Shown piece by piece: positions 1 to 4,943 of a stretch of 15,376 nucleotides of DNA. The DNA comes from UBA927 sp964367095 (lineage in GTDB: Bacteria > Patescibacteriota > Microgenomatia > UBA10105 > UBA927). Location of the stretch: positions 1 to 15,376 of the forward strand of contig CAYIXE010000021.1 in NCBI GenBank assembly GCA_964367095.1. The letters are read 5' to 3'. The position numbers were made by a program, and so were the translations under genes. The notes beneath the pieces are model-generated. The model was not told the DNA's origin. It did no database searches and saw only the letters and a list, made by a program, of their open reading frames with translations. The first letter of the stretch is position 1; each line of letters begins with the position of its first letter.

Positions 1-429
1 GGGCTTCTTCCACCCTGCCTTGAAAGGCAGGGTATAAAGATTTGATTCAATTATTGTTCCAATTATTCCTACGACAGGTGGAAACTGATGATAGAGAGCT
101 GCACTAAAAATAGTTGCGAGCACAATACTAAAAGCCTGTATACTTCTTGGATATCCTGCGTTTGAAGCCAATTTATATGCATAAAAGATTGCGAGATCTG
201 AAATAGCTGCAAGAACCGATACGATCAAAATAAGGAAAGAGTTCTTAGCGTCAGGTAATACAATTTTGGTAGTCGAAAATGAAACTATCCACAGTATTAT
301 CGCAACGATACTGTAATACCATGCCATCACAAGTTGAGGAGATATCGTTTGTTGAATAGACTTTAAAAAAAGCGGAATTATTCCAAAACCAAGAGCAGAA
401 ATAAGTGATGGGATAAACCAATTAGTCAT
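1..429 (-). CDS. EamA-type (DMT superfamily) membrane transporter, partial
   Basis: An open frame starts with ATG at 429 and is still open at the window edge, giving 143 codons. It begins MTNWFIPSLISALGFGIIP and has four hydrophobic helices with the spacing of a single EamA repeat, including an Ala/Ile-rich helix around residues 60-80 and an SIQAFSIVLATIFSA helix around 100-115. EamA proteins move small metabolites across the inner membrane; the substrate cannot be told. The frame stays open upstream of the ATG, but a TACAAT box 7 nt before 429 supports this start. In the last 15 or so residues the expected final helix is replaced by SNLYTLPFKAGWKKP, encoded by a perfect hairpin. The gene may therefore be interrupted there by an inserted repeat or mobile-element end. 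The family call is fairly safe; the state of the C-terminus is not. Confidence 0.7.
   Translation of the reverse strand, partial: MTNWFIPSLISALGFGIIPLFLKSIQQTISPQLVMAWYYSIVAIILWIVSFSTTKIVLPDAKNSFLILIVSVLAAISDLAIFYAYKLASNAGYPRSIQAFSIVLATIFSAALYHQFPPVVGIIGTIIESNLYTLPFKAGWKKP
12..33. repeat. Perfect 10-bp hairpin with 2-nt loop inside the EamA reading frame
   Basis: ACCCTGCCTT (12-21) and AAGGCAGGGT (24-33) are exact reverse complements separated by GA. The hairpin lies where the transporter frame stops resembling a transmembrane segment, and it is followed towards the edge by GGAAGAAGCCC on the minus strand. IS200/IS605-type elements carry subterminal hairpins of this sort, so this could be an element end. 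It could also be a stray palindromic repeat. The rest lies outside the window. Confidence 0.55.
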
Positions 430-436
430 ATTTAGT

Positions 437-442
437 ATTGTA
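437..442 (-). promoter_or_regulatory. -10 box (TACAAT) of the EamA gene
   Basis: TACAAT on the minus strand is followed by 7 nt and the ATG at 429. Transcription would start at or next to the start codon, so the mRNA is probably leaderless. No clear -35 hexamer was seen. Confidence 0.5.
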
Positions 443-448
443 ATACCT

Positions 449-466
449 TGCGGAGGAGACAGGACT
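449..466 (-). repeat. Stray tRNA-Ser 3'-end fragment, copy 1
   Basis: Minus-strand AGTCCTGTCTCCTCCGCA is identical to the last part of the tRNA-Ser fragment at 1036-1098 (half of the T arm, the 3' acceptor strand, the discriminator and 2 nt more). The rest of the tRNA is absent. Such 3'-end copies are what site-specific integration into a tRNA leaves behind. No integrase gene is visible here. Confidence 0.7.
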
Positions 467-528
467 TCCCGTCGAGCGGGATTGTCGCTCGCCAGCGCTC
501 GCACCTTACTTCTCGCCCTATCTATGGT

Positions 529-601
529 TGCCCACCACATCTTAGCATTCGCCTTTTCAGTACTATTCGTACACGGCTCATGCTGCGGTTGTTGGTGGGC
601 A
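529..601. other. Nested stem-loop, function unknown
   Basis: TGCCCACCA (529-537) pairs with TGGTGGGCA (593-601). Inside, AGCAT (544-548) can pair with ATGCT (580-584), and GTAC with GTAC around a TATTC loop. The segment lies between two stray tRNA-Ser ends, so it could be a small structured RNA, a small palindromic element or the remains of one. Nothing identifies a family. Confidence 0.35.
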
Positions 602-652
602 TTGTCGATTTCTATCCTCGTCCATATGAATTGACTCGGTAAGAAACGTCAA

Positions 653-670
653 TGCGGAGGAGACAGGACT
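653..670 (-). repeat. Stray tRNA-Ser 3'-end fragment, copy 2
   Basis: The same 18-bp sequence as at 449-466 and at 1034-1051, again without the body of a tRNA. It is directly followed on the + strand by a palindromic CCCTTCGATAAACTCAGGG repeat. Confidence 0.7.
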
Positions 671-728
671 CCCTTCGATAAACTCAGGGTAAACTTCTCG
701 TCCTGTTCACACCTCAACAAACTCAGGT
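671..728. repeat. Two short palindromic repeats of the TCGAYAARCTCAG type
   Basis: CCCTTCGATAAACTCAGGG lies at 671-689 and ACCTCAACAAACTCAGGT at 711-728. In each, the outer four bases pair (CCCT/AGGG and ACCT/AGGT) around a similar core ending in CTC. Related copies lie at 1017-1035 and 5018-5059. They look like REP-type dispersed repeats. Confidence 0.65.
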
Positions 729-998
729 GCTTCGACTCAATTGTATCAACTTGAAAAGTTTACCCTCAATCAATGCTTTCTTCTTTGCGAAAGACCAGCC
801 TTTTAATTGTTTTTCTCGTTTCTCAGCTAATTCCTTGGTCTCGTATTGTTCACAATGGACAAGTTCAGTATCAGAAAATTTCTTAGTAAATAACGACATA
901 CCATCTTTATGTTGCTTAATTCGCCTCTTTAAATCCAATGTCATGCCAACATAATAAATTTTCTGATCGCAAAGAAGTATATATGTATACCATTTCAT
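723..998 (-). CDS. Small GIY-YIG domain protein (first copy)
   Basis: A 91-residue protein starting MKWYTYILLCDQKIYYVGMT. The GIY-YIG core appears as YTYIL (residues 4-8) and YYVGMT (15-20), followed by the usual LKRRIKQHKDG segment with its arginine and a C-terminal KxxEKREKQLKGW helix carrying the conserved glutamate. Stand-alone proteins of this size are common in Patescibacteria and resemble the nuclease domain of UvrC; their cellular role is not known. The same frame runs upstream without a stop through the two tRNA-Ser sequences, but codons before residue 1 read tRNA and repeat DNA, so the ATG at 998 is the real start. No Shine-Dalgarno is visible. The gene lies between two tRNA-Ser 3'-end copies and may have arrived with them. 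Confidence 0.8.
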   Translation of the reverse strand: MKWYTYILLCDQKIYYVGMTLDLKRRIKQHKDGMSLFTKKFSDTELVHCEQYETKELAEKREKQLKGWSFAKKKALIEGKLFKLIQLSRST

Positions 999-1016
999 AC
1001 AACAACCATCGCGAAG

Positions 1017-1035
1017 CACTGAGCTTGTCGAAGTG
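1017..1035 (-). repeat. Palindromic TCGACAAGCTCAG repeat
   Basis: Minus-strand CACTTCGACAAGCTCAGTG, with outer CACT pairing with AGTG. It abuts the 3' end of the tRNA-Ser fragment. Same family as 671-689, 711-728 and 5018-5059. Confidence 0.65.
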
Positions 1036-1098
1036 CGGAGGAGACAGGACTCGAACCTGCGAGGGATTTGACTCCCGCGCCCTTTCCAAGGGCGTGCC
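1036..1098 (-). pseudogene. tRNA-Ser(GGA) fragment lacking the 5' acceptor strand and D arm
   Basis: The minus strand shows an intact anticodon arm (CGCCC, loop TTGGAAA, GGGCG; anticodon GGA), a serine-type long variable arm (GGGA/TCCC), a T arm with GTTCGAGTCC and a 3' acceptor strand CTCCTCC with discriminator G. The matching 5' strand GGAGGAG and a normal D arm are missing. Upstream of GGCA the sequence is instead the 51-bp repeat at 1095-1145. The gene cannot fold as a tRNA, and the intact tRNA-Ser(GGA) next door covers the same anticodon. Recombination with the repeat is the likely cause. Confidence 0.75.
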
Positions 1099-1145
1099 GT
1101 AGCCACCCACCGCGCAGCGGGGTCCCGCCAAAGGCGGTGATGGGC
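1095..1145. repeat. 51-bp GC-rich repeat, copy 1
   Basis: 48 of 51 positions match 1485-1535 at a constant offset of 390; the differences are at 1098, 1115 and 1142. It contains complementary arms such as CCGCC/GGCGG and GCGG/CCGC, giving a strongly structured sequence. This copy replaces the 5' part of a tRNA-Ser gene. Confidence 0.8.
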
Positions 1146-1157
1146 ACTCTTTTTAAG

Positions 1158-1243
1158 CGGAGAGGAGGGGACTCGAACCCCTAATCCCGTTTCCAGGACA
1201 CTCGCTTTCCAAGCGAGGCGACTACCAATTATCACACCTCTCC
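1158..1243 (-). tRNA. tRNA-Ser(GGA)
   Basis: 86 nt with a 7-bp acceptor stem (GGAGAGG/CCTCTCC), discriminator G, anticodon stem CTCGC/GCGAG around loop TTGGAAA (anticodon GGA, reading UCC/UCU), a long serine-type variable arm (TCCTG..CGGGA) and a T arm with GGTTCGAGTCC. CCA is not encoded. The first 12 nt of the tRNA are also the last codons and stop (TGA) of the upstream GIY-YIG gene. Confidence 0.92.
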
Positions 1244-1483
1244 GTGAATTAACTTTTTAAACTGAACACCACCCTTATATTTCTTAATTTCCATTTCTCT
1301 TTTCCATGCAGTTTGCTTTGTTAAACTTGACTCTTTATATACTAATTCCCAAGGTATTCCTCTTTTTGTATATAAAGACTTTCCATAATTATGATATTTT
1401 ATTCGCTTTTCTAAATCCGATGTAGATCCAACATAATGTCGTCTTAATTTATTACTCCAGAGTATATATACCCAATAAGACAT
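1232..1483 (-). CDS. Small GIY-YIG domain protein (second copy)
   Basis: An 83-residue protein starting MSYWVYILWSNKLRRHYVGST. The GIY-YIG core is VYIL (residues 5-8) and HYVGST (16-21), then LEKRIKYHNYGKSLYTK and a C-terminal KREMEIKKYKGG helix with the conserved glutamate. It belongs to the same small UvrC-like nuclease family as 723-998 but is clearly diverged from it, so the two are not a recent duplication. The last codons (Gly-Glu-Val-stop) lie inside the 5' end of tRNA-Ser(GGA). The 51-bp repeat at 1485-1535 begins 1 nt before the start codon, so any promoter or ribosome site must lie within or beyond repeat DNA. Function in the cell is unknown. Confidence 0.82.
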   Translation of the reverse strand: MSYWVYILWSNKLRRHYVGSTSDLEKRIKYHNYGKSLYTKRGIPWELVYKESSLTKQTAWKREMEIKKYKGGVQFKKLIHGEV

Positions 1484-1484
1484 A

Positions 1485-1572
1485 TGCTGTAGCCACCCAC
1501 CGCGTAGCGGGGTCCCGCCAAAGGCGGTGATAGGCCACCCTCCGCAGGGCGGGGTCCCGCTTTGCGGGATCC
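1485..1572. repeat. 51-bp GC-rich repeat, copy 2, plus a diverged second unit
   Basis: 1485-1535 matches 1095-1145 at 48 of 51 positions. Directly after it, 1536-1572 carries a shorter diverged unit built the same way (CCACCCTCCGC, then GCGGGGTCCCGC and a CCCGC/GCGGG hairpin). The block looks like a partly tandem, structured repeat lying between the GIY-YIG gene and the EamA promoter. Confidence 0.7.
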
Positions 1573-1612
1573 TCCAATCGCATTATTATATCATCTTTCC
1601 CGCCAATCCCGA

Positions 1613-1621
1613 TGCTATAAT
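1613..1621 (+). promoter_or_regulatory. Extended -10 promoter (TGCTATAAT) of the EamA gene
   Basis: TGC precedes a perfect TATAAT, and the ATG at 1628 follows after 6 nt, so the mRNA is predicted to start at or near the start codon. The upstream -35 region is weak, as expected for an extended -10 promoter. Confidence 0.65.
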
Positions 1622-1627
1622 GCGTAT

Positions 1628-2548
1628 ATGACAGTGCGTCACAAAGCGCTTTTTGCAATACTTATTTCAGCCATCTTGTGGGCAAGTGCGGGATCTGTTT
1701 CCAAATTATTGTTTATGAATGCGTCCCCCTTTGTAGCGGCAAGTCACCGATTTATCCTCGCGTCACTAATGATTCTTCCCTTTTTTCTCCGGGTAAAAAA
1801 ACCAAAAGGTTTCTTTCTTTCCCTCCTGCCGCTTGGATTATTTAATTCCGGCAATATTCTGTTTTACTACACGGGTCTTTCTCTTACCACGGCAAACACC
1901 GGAAGCATCTTGGGCACTGCAATTCCTATTACTGTCGCACTTTTTTCTCCGTTTTTCATAAAAGAACCTATCGAAAAAAATAAACTAATAGGAATACTTA
2001 TCGGACTTATCGGCGCACTATGCATCGTGCTGCTTCCAATGATTGAAAAAGGAAACGTTTCGTCAGGAAATATTCTTGGCAATCTCTTAATGGTGGGCAG
2101 TCTACTTTGTTGGACGTTTTACATCATCTTCTCCCGACGTATTCTTTTAAAAGGTGAATACTCGCCTATACTCTCAACTTCAGTCAACATATTTACCGTA
2201 ACCATTGTCGCAACATTTGCATCATTTATTACTGGACAAACACTTATATCACCGGTACTTCTTATTCCTTCATATGCAGGCGTATTACTCTATGCGGCAA
2301 TAGGAATTACGATTGTCACGTTTTTTCTTTTCCAATGGGGGGTACAGCATGTATCTGCAACGACTGCGTCTCTTAAAGAATATGTACAGCTCGTTGTGGG
2401 CGTGGGTATAAATGCTATAGTTCTTGGAGAACGACTTTCTCCAACATACATACTCGGATCCATATTAATCATTCTTGGCGTGCTGTTTGCCACAGGGAAA
2501 CATCTCACAAAAAAATCAGCTCAAACACTTTTTGACCAAGGGGAATAG
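1628..2548 (+). CDS. EamA family (DMT superfamily) transporter
   Basis: 306 residues with about ten hydrophobic helices arranged as two EamA repeats, the usual size for this family. The first repeat begins AILISAILWASAGSVSKLL and contains the FYYTGLSLTTANTGSIL helix. The second starts near residue 150 (GNLLMVGSLLCWTFYIIFSR) and contains QWGVQHVSATTASL and a final GSILIILGVLFATGK helix. Such proteins export or import amino acids, nucleotides or other small metabolites; the substrate is not readable here. Starts upstream of 1628 are less likely, because an extended -10 box ends 6 nt before this ATG. The stop codon lies 2 nt from the stop of the convergent HD-domain gene, leaving no room for a separate terminator. 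Confidence 0.88.
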   Translation: MTVRHKALFAILISAILWASAGSVSKLLFMNASPFVAASHRFILASLMILPFFLRVKKPKGFFLSLLPLGLFNSGNILFYYTGLSLTTANTGSILGTAIPITVALFSPFFIKEPIEKNKLIGILIGLIGALCIVLLPMIEKGNVSSGNILGNLLMVGSLLCWTFYIIFSRRILLKGEYSPILSTSVNIFTVTIVATFASFITGQTLISPVLLIPSYAGVLLYAAIGITIVTFFLFQWGVQHVSATTASLKEYVQLVVGVGINAIVLGERLSPTYILGSILIILGVLFATGKHLTKKSAQTLFDQGE

Positions 2549-2550
2549 CG

Positions 2551-3147
2551 TCACTTTGCAAACTCTTCATGGATTGTCGCGCGTATATCTTTCCACCAAT
2601 CTTGTGAATCGGTTTTCGATAGAAGCGTCATCAACTCTATAGATTCAGGAAGCCGCACACGCAATGAATTAGCATCCATCCATTCTTTGGCATGGGTATT
2701 CCCACGCTCCATAAGAATTTTACACTCCACGCCAAAAGCAATTACGTTTGCTTCGTAAACGACAAGTGCTTCAAGCGTTTGCTTGGCTTCATATTCATTT
2801 AATAATTGTAATAATTCATCATCGACTTCAGAAAAAATATCTATATTTGCTTTGTCTTCATGACGTGTCATATATAATTTAGCTACTTTGTCCATCTCGC
2901 CCGTGCGACCCTCATGAAAATCATGAAAAATACTCATGATTAATATTTTTTCCATAGAAACACATCTCTCTTCTATTTTCGCTGCATTAATCTGCTTAGC
3001 TAACAAATAGGCTATTACTGCAGTCATGAAGGAGTGTTCTCCTACTCCTTCTTCATTGTCTCCCAATCTCTGCCAGCCTGTACGAAGCATTCGCTTCACA
3101 TTCGCCGCTTCATAAATAAGATTTGCCAACTGTTTTGTTTGTTTCAT
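2551..3147 (-). CDS. HD-domain phosphohydrolase, YfbR-like 5'-nucleotidase type
   Basis: 198 residues. The metal-binding HD pattern is visible as GEHSF (H38), FHDFHEG (H75, D76, with E79 following) and RTGEM, the arrangement seen in HD hydrolases of the YfbR/5'-deoxynucleotidase group that remove phosphate from (deoxy)nucleoside monophosphates. The exact substrate is inferred from family resemblance only. Length agrees with the family (about 190-200 residues). The ATG at 3147 has a TACAAT box 6 nt upstream and shares a 47-bp divergent promoter region with the histidine phosphatase gene. It converges on the EamA gene with 2 nt between stops. A role in nucleotide salvage would suit an organism with few biosynthetic pathways. 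Confidence 0.82.
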   Translation of the reverse strand: MKQTKQLANLIYEAANVKRMLRTGWQRLGDNEEGVGEHSFMTAVIAYLLAKQINAAKIEERCVSMEKILIMSIFHDFHEGRTGEMDKVAKLYMTRHEDKANIDIFSEVDDELLQLLNEYEAKQTLEALVVYEANVIAFGVECKILMERGNTHAKEWMDANSLRVRLPESIELMTLLSKTDSQDWWKDIRATIHEEFAK

Positions 3148-3153
3148 ACATGC

Positions 3154-3159
3154 ATTGTA
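3154..3159 (-). promoter_or_regulatory. -10 box (TACAAT) of the HD-domain gene
   Basis: Minus-strand TACAAT followed by 6 nt and the ATG at 3147; predicted leaderless transcript. Confidence 0.55.
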
Positions 3160-3181
3160 TCAAATATTAGATTTACTTTGA

Positions 3182-3187
3182 TATAAT
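3182..3187 (+). promoter_or_regulatory. -10 box (TATAAT) of the histidine phosphatase gene
   Basis: Perfect TATAAT followed by 7 nt and the ATG at 3195. It lies 22 bp from the oppositely directed -10 box at 3154-3159, so the two promoters are back to back. Confidence 0.6.
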
Positions 3188-3194
3188 AATCCAA

Positions 3195-3836
3195 ATGAAA
3201 TCATCCATGCTTCTTATTCGACACGGTCAAGTAGATTCACCGATGGGATCAACTGGGCCACTCATGTATGGGTCCCAACAACCCTTAAACAAAATTGGCG
3301 AACAACAAATGACAAAATTGGGAGAATCATTTAATGCACAAGGATTGACCCCACAAATTATTTATACTAGTCCATTCCCACGCGCTGTCCAATCTGCTCA
3401 AATACTCAGTAACGAACTCCCTAATCATCCACGGGTAATCATCCGCGACAATTTACGCGGTGGATTTTCTCCGCAATGGGATGGAAGACTAGTAAGCGAA
3501 CTCGCAAACGTCAAAGAAGATATATTTTCAAAAAATCCATATCAACCCGATATACACGGAGAAACGTTACAAGAAGCGTACGCACGCGTAACCCAAGAAT
3601 ATCAGCAACTTCTCGATACCAACCCAGAATCAACCATTGCAATGGTAACGCACGGCGAAATAGTGAGTATTATTCGACACTATGAAAAAACTGATGATAA
3701 AAACAAAGCAGGATTAGATCAACCCATCGGAAAAGCTGAAGCACTGCTTATTCAGCGTAATAACGAAGGAACAATATTGAAACAGCAACTTATCACATCA
3801 GAATTCCAATCAAATCCTGTAGAAATGAAAAAATAA
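3195..3836 (+). CDS. Histidine phosphatase superfamily protein (phosphoglycerate mutase-like)
   Basis: 213 residues. The catalytic RHG motif is at residues 9-11 (LLIRHGQ), the second arginine at 63 in TSPFPRAVQSA, a glutamate at 123 in HGET and the second catalytic histidine at 153 in VTHGE. These are the hallmarks of the branch of the superfamily that carries out phosphate ester hydrolysis or mutase reactions through a phosphohistidine. The short length and lack of the longer mutase insertions favour a phosphatase of broad or unknown substrate over a glycolytic mutase. It is transcribed divergently from the HD-domain gene, another phosphohydrolase. The start is set by the TATAAT box 7 nt upstream. 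Confidence 0.87.
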   Translation: MKSSMLLIRHGQVDSPMGSTGPLMYGSQQPLNKIGEQQMTKLGESFNAQGLTPQIIYTSPFPRAVQSAQILSNELPNHPRVIIRDNLRGGFSPQWDGRLVSELANVKEDIFSKNPYQPDIHGETLQEAYARVTQEYQQLLDTNPESTIAMVTHGEIVSIIRHYEKTDDKNKAGLDQPIGKAEALLIQRNNEGTILKQQLITSEFQSNPVEMKK

Positions 3837-3858
3837 GCGCATCTCTCCTAATTTTAAT

Positions 3859-4080
3859 TTATTTTAATGCTTTTATAAAATCGTTGATTGATATTTCAGC
3901 TCGTTTCACTTGTGATTTCAAAAGAAACTGTGCCACTTCTTTATGAAGTGGAATTGAGAGAGTTGGAGAATTAGATTTTTGTAAAATTGCGTGATCTCCA
4001 GAGGTGTGAACGTGAATGTACCCAAATTTAAGAAATGCCTTTACTGCCTTCTTACCAGAAATGTTTGTGAGTTTAGGCAT
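3859..4080 (-). CDS. hicA: HicA-type mRNA interferase toxin
   Basis: 73 residues with the compact double-stranded RNA-binding-like HicA fold pattern: ISGKKAVKAFLKFGYIHVH, then SGDHAILQ with the probable catalytic histidine at 30, then LSIPLHKEVAQFLL and a C-terminal helix. HicA toxins cleave mRNA and are held inactive by HicB. The gene overlaps the end of the HicB frame by 8 nt (ATGCCTAA), which fits translational coupling. The antitoxin gene comes first, as in one of the two known gene orders. The usual Gly-Ser-His is Gly-Asp-His here, a substitution within the normal range. Confidence 0.85.
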   Translation of the reverse strand: MPKLTNISGKKAVKAFLKFGYIHVHTSGDHAILQKSNSPTLSIPLHKEVAQFLLKSQVKRAEISINDFIKALK

Positions 4081-4312
4081 ATGCCATAGGCATTGGAGTT
4101 TCTACGCTTCTTCGAATCACGTCTATGTTCCTGTCTGTTTTGACAAGTGTTTTCATATACGCCTTTATTGCTTTTTCCACATTTGCTACTGCCTCTGCCT
4201 TTGTTTTTCCTTGAGACATACATCCATATAAATTAACCACGTCAGCGACATAGCCTTTATAAGAGGTGTCATACGTCAACTCAATTAAATAGTCTAATTT
4301 TTGAATGTTCAT
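4073..4312 (-). CDS. hicB: HicB-type antitoxin, short form without DNA-binding domain
   Basis: 79 residues: a partly degenerate RNase H-like strand segment (YLIELTYDTSYKGYVADVVNL), then GCMSQGKTKAEAVANVEKAIKAYMKTL, which is the conserved HicB helix region. The chain ends soon after it, so the C-terminal ribbon-helix-helix or HTH domain found in many HicB proteins is absent; the protein is probably a toxin neutraliser with limited or no operator binding of its own. A TGCTATAAT box ends 8 nt before the ATG, and the short leader carries GAGG. It starts the hicBA unit just downstream of tRNA-Arg(CCG). Confidence 0.83.
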   Translation of the reverse strand: MNIQKLDYLIELTYDTSYKGYVADVVNLYGCMSQGKTKAEAVANVEKAIKAYMKTLVKTDRNIDVIRRSVETPMPMAYA

Positions 4313-4320
4313 ACAACCTC

Positions 4321-4329
4321 ATTATAGCA
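4321..4329 (-). promoter_or_regulatory. Extended -10 promoter (TGCTATAAT) of hicBA
   Basis: Minus-strand TGCTATAAT followed by GAGGTTGT and the ATG at 4312. It lies in the 26-bp gap after tRNA-Arg(CCG), so hicBA has its own promoter even if the upstream tRNA transcript reads through. Confidence 0.6.
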
Positions 4330-4338
4330 GATATTTTG

Positions 4339-4410
4339 TGCACCTGATCGGAATCGAACCGATATCGCCGGCTTCGGAGGCCAGAACTCTATCCGTTAAG
4401 CTACAGATGC
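4339..4410 (-). tRNA. tRNA-Arg(CCG)
   Basis: 72 nt. Acceptor GCATCTG pairs with CAGGTGC (one G-T pair), discriminator A; anticodon stem CTGGC/GCCGG around loop CTCCGAA gives anticodon CCG (reads CGG). The T arm has TCGGTTCGATTCCGA. CCA is not encoded. Its first 10 nt are also the end of the upstream reading frame, including that gene's TAG stop. Confidence 0.92.
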
Positions 4411-4820
4411 GAAATTTTGGTAAGATCTCCCCTAAGCACAATTGGTTGGATAGCGTGCATCTCCGTTTTATAATCCATTTCTGGGACGGGATAAAGTAAA
4501 AATATTTTTTTCCCTAATCCAAACGCATATCCCATTTCCAAAAATGTGTTGCCTCCGATGTATCCTTTTATACTCTTTTTCTCATAATTGAGAACAAGGA
4601 TTGCGTCTGCACTTTCAATTTTTTTGAAATGCTCGCGGATGAAGTCGTATTCTATTTTGGCAGTGATCCGCTCTTCATCGTTCTCCATATATGACTCGTT
4701 TTTCGCCAAATCATCCAATTCACCGGGGACGTACACGGTAAAGCCGCGCTCAGTAAGAAGCCCGCGAACTTTATCCATCTCTTTGTGAAACTGCATACTG
4801 CCGCAAATAGTGATGGTCAT
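4401..4820 (-). CDS. Nucleoside 2-deoxyribosyltransferase-like protein
   Basis: 139 residues with the Rossmann-like pattern of this family: ITICGSMQF at the N-terminus (residues 3-11), a central ESADAILVLNYE strand, and GGNTFLEMGYAFGLGK (89-104) with a likely catalytic or substrate-binding glutamate at 95. Family members exchange or remove bases on deoxynucleosides or nucleotides; this one could act in base or nucleotide salvage, but the substrate is inferred. The start at 4820 is supported by AAGGA 8 nt upstream. The gene sits inside a tRNA cluster: tRNA-Ser(CGA) ends 20 nt before it, and its stop codon lies within tRNA-Arg(CCG). Maturation of that tRNA would cut the message just before its stop. 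Confidence 0.8.
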   Translation of the reverse strand: MTITICGSMQFHKEMDKVRGLLTERGFTVYVPGELDDLAKNESYMENDEERITAKIEYDFIREHFKKIESADAILVLNYEKKSIKGYIGGNTFLEMGYAFGLGKKIFLLYPVPEMDYKTEMHAIQPIVLRGDLTKISHL

Positions 4821-4828
4821 AAATATTT

Positions 4829-4833
4829 TCCTT
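4829..4833 (-). promoter_or_regulatory. Shine-Dalgarno site (AAGGA) of the deoxyribosyltransferase-like gene
   Basis: Minus-strand AAGGA lies 8 nt before the ATG at 4820. It stands out because most genes in this window have no leader at all. It fits a gene that is co-transcribed behind tRNAs rather than having its own leaderless promoter. Confidence 0.6.
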
Positions 4834-4840
4834 ACCAGTG

Positions 4841-4927
4841 CGGAGGGTACAGGATTCGAACCTGTGCCTCCCTTACGGAAGAATAGTTTTCGAAACTATC
4901 GCCTTGAACCGCTCGAGCCAACCCTCC
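4841..4927 (-). tRNA. tRNA-Ser(CGA)
   Basis: 87 nt with acceptor GGAGGGT/ACCCTCC, discriminator G, anticodon stem ATAGT/ACTAT around loop TTCGAAA (anticodon CGA, reading UCG), a long variable arm typical of serine tRNAs (CTTCC..GGGAG) and a T arm with GGTTCGAATCC. CCA is not encoded. The D-arm region appears to have one more base than the usual serine pattern. Confidence 0.9.
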
Positions 4928-4943
4928 GCGCTGAAAAGGTGTG

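Larger units (their letters stand above)
430..722. other. Gene-free rearranged stretch with tRNA-Ser 3' fragments and a nested stem-loop
   Basis: No believable gene was found in these roughly 290 nt. The stretch holds two copies of an 18-bp tRNA-Ser 3' end, two copies of a short palindromic repeat and a nested inverted-repeat structure at 529-601. Both strands have open frames of 60-75 codons, but these run through tRNA fragments and have no recognisable protein features, so they are treated as chance. Confidence 0.6.

Noticed and set aside
448..642. A 64-codon + strand open frame
   Set aside because: It starts in a tRNA-Ser fragment and crosses the stem-loop; no start signal and no recognisable protein pattern.
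723..1235. A 170-codon open frame across the tRNA-Ser genes and the GIY-YIG gene
   Set aside because: The first 79 codons read tRNA and repeat DNA; only the part from 998 has protein character, so the shorter gene is annotated.
2546..2553. Two-nt gap between convergent stops as a sign of antisense control
   Set aside because: Such tight convergent ends are ordinary in small genomes and nothing further supports regulation.
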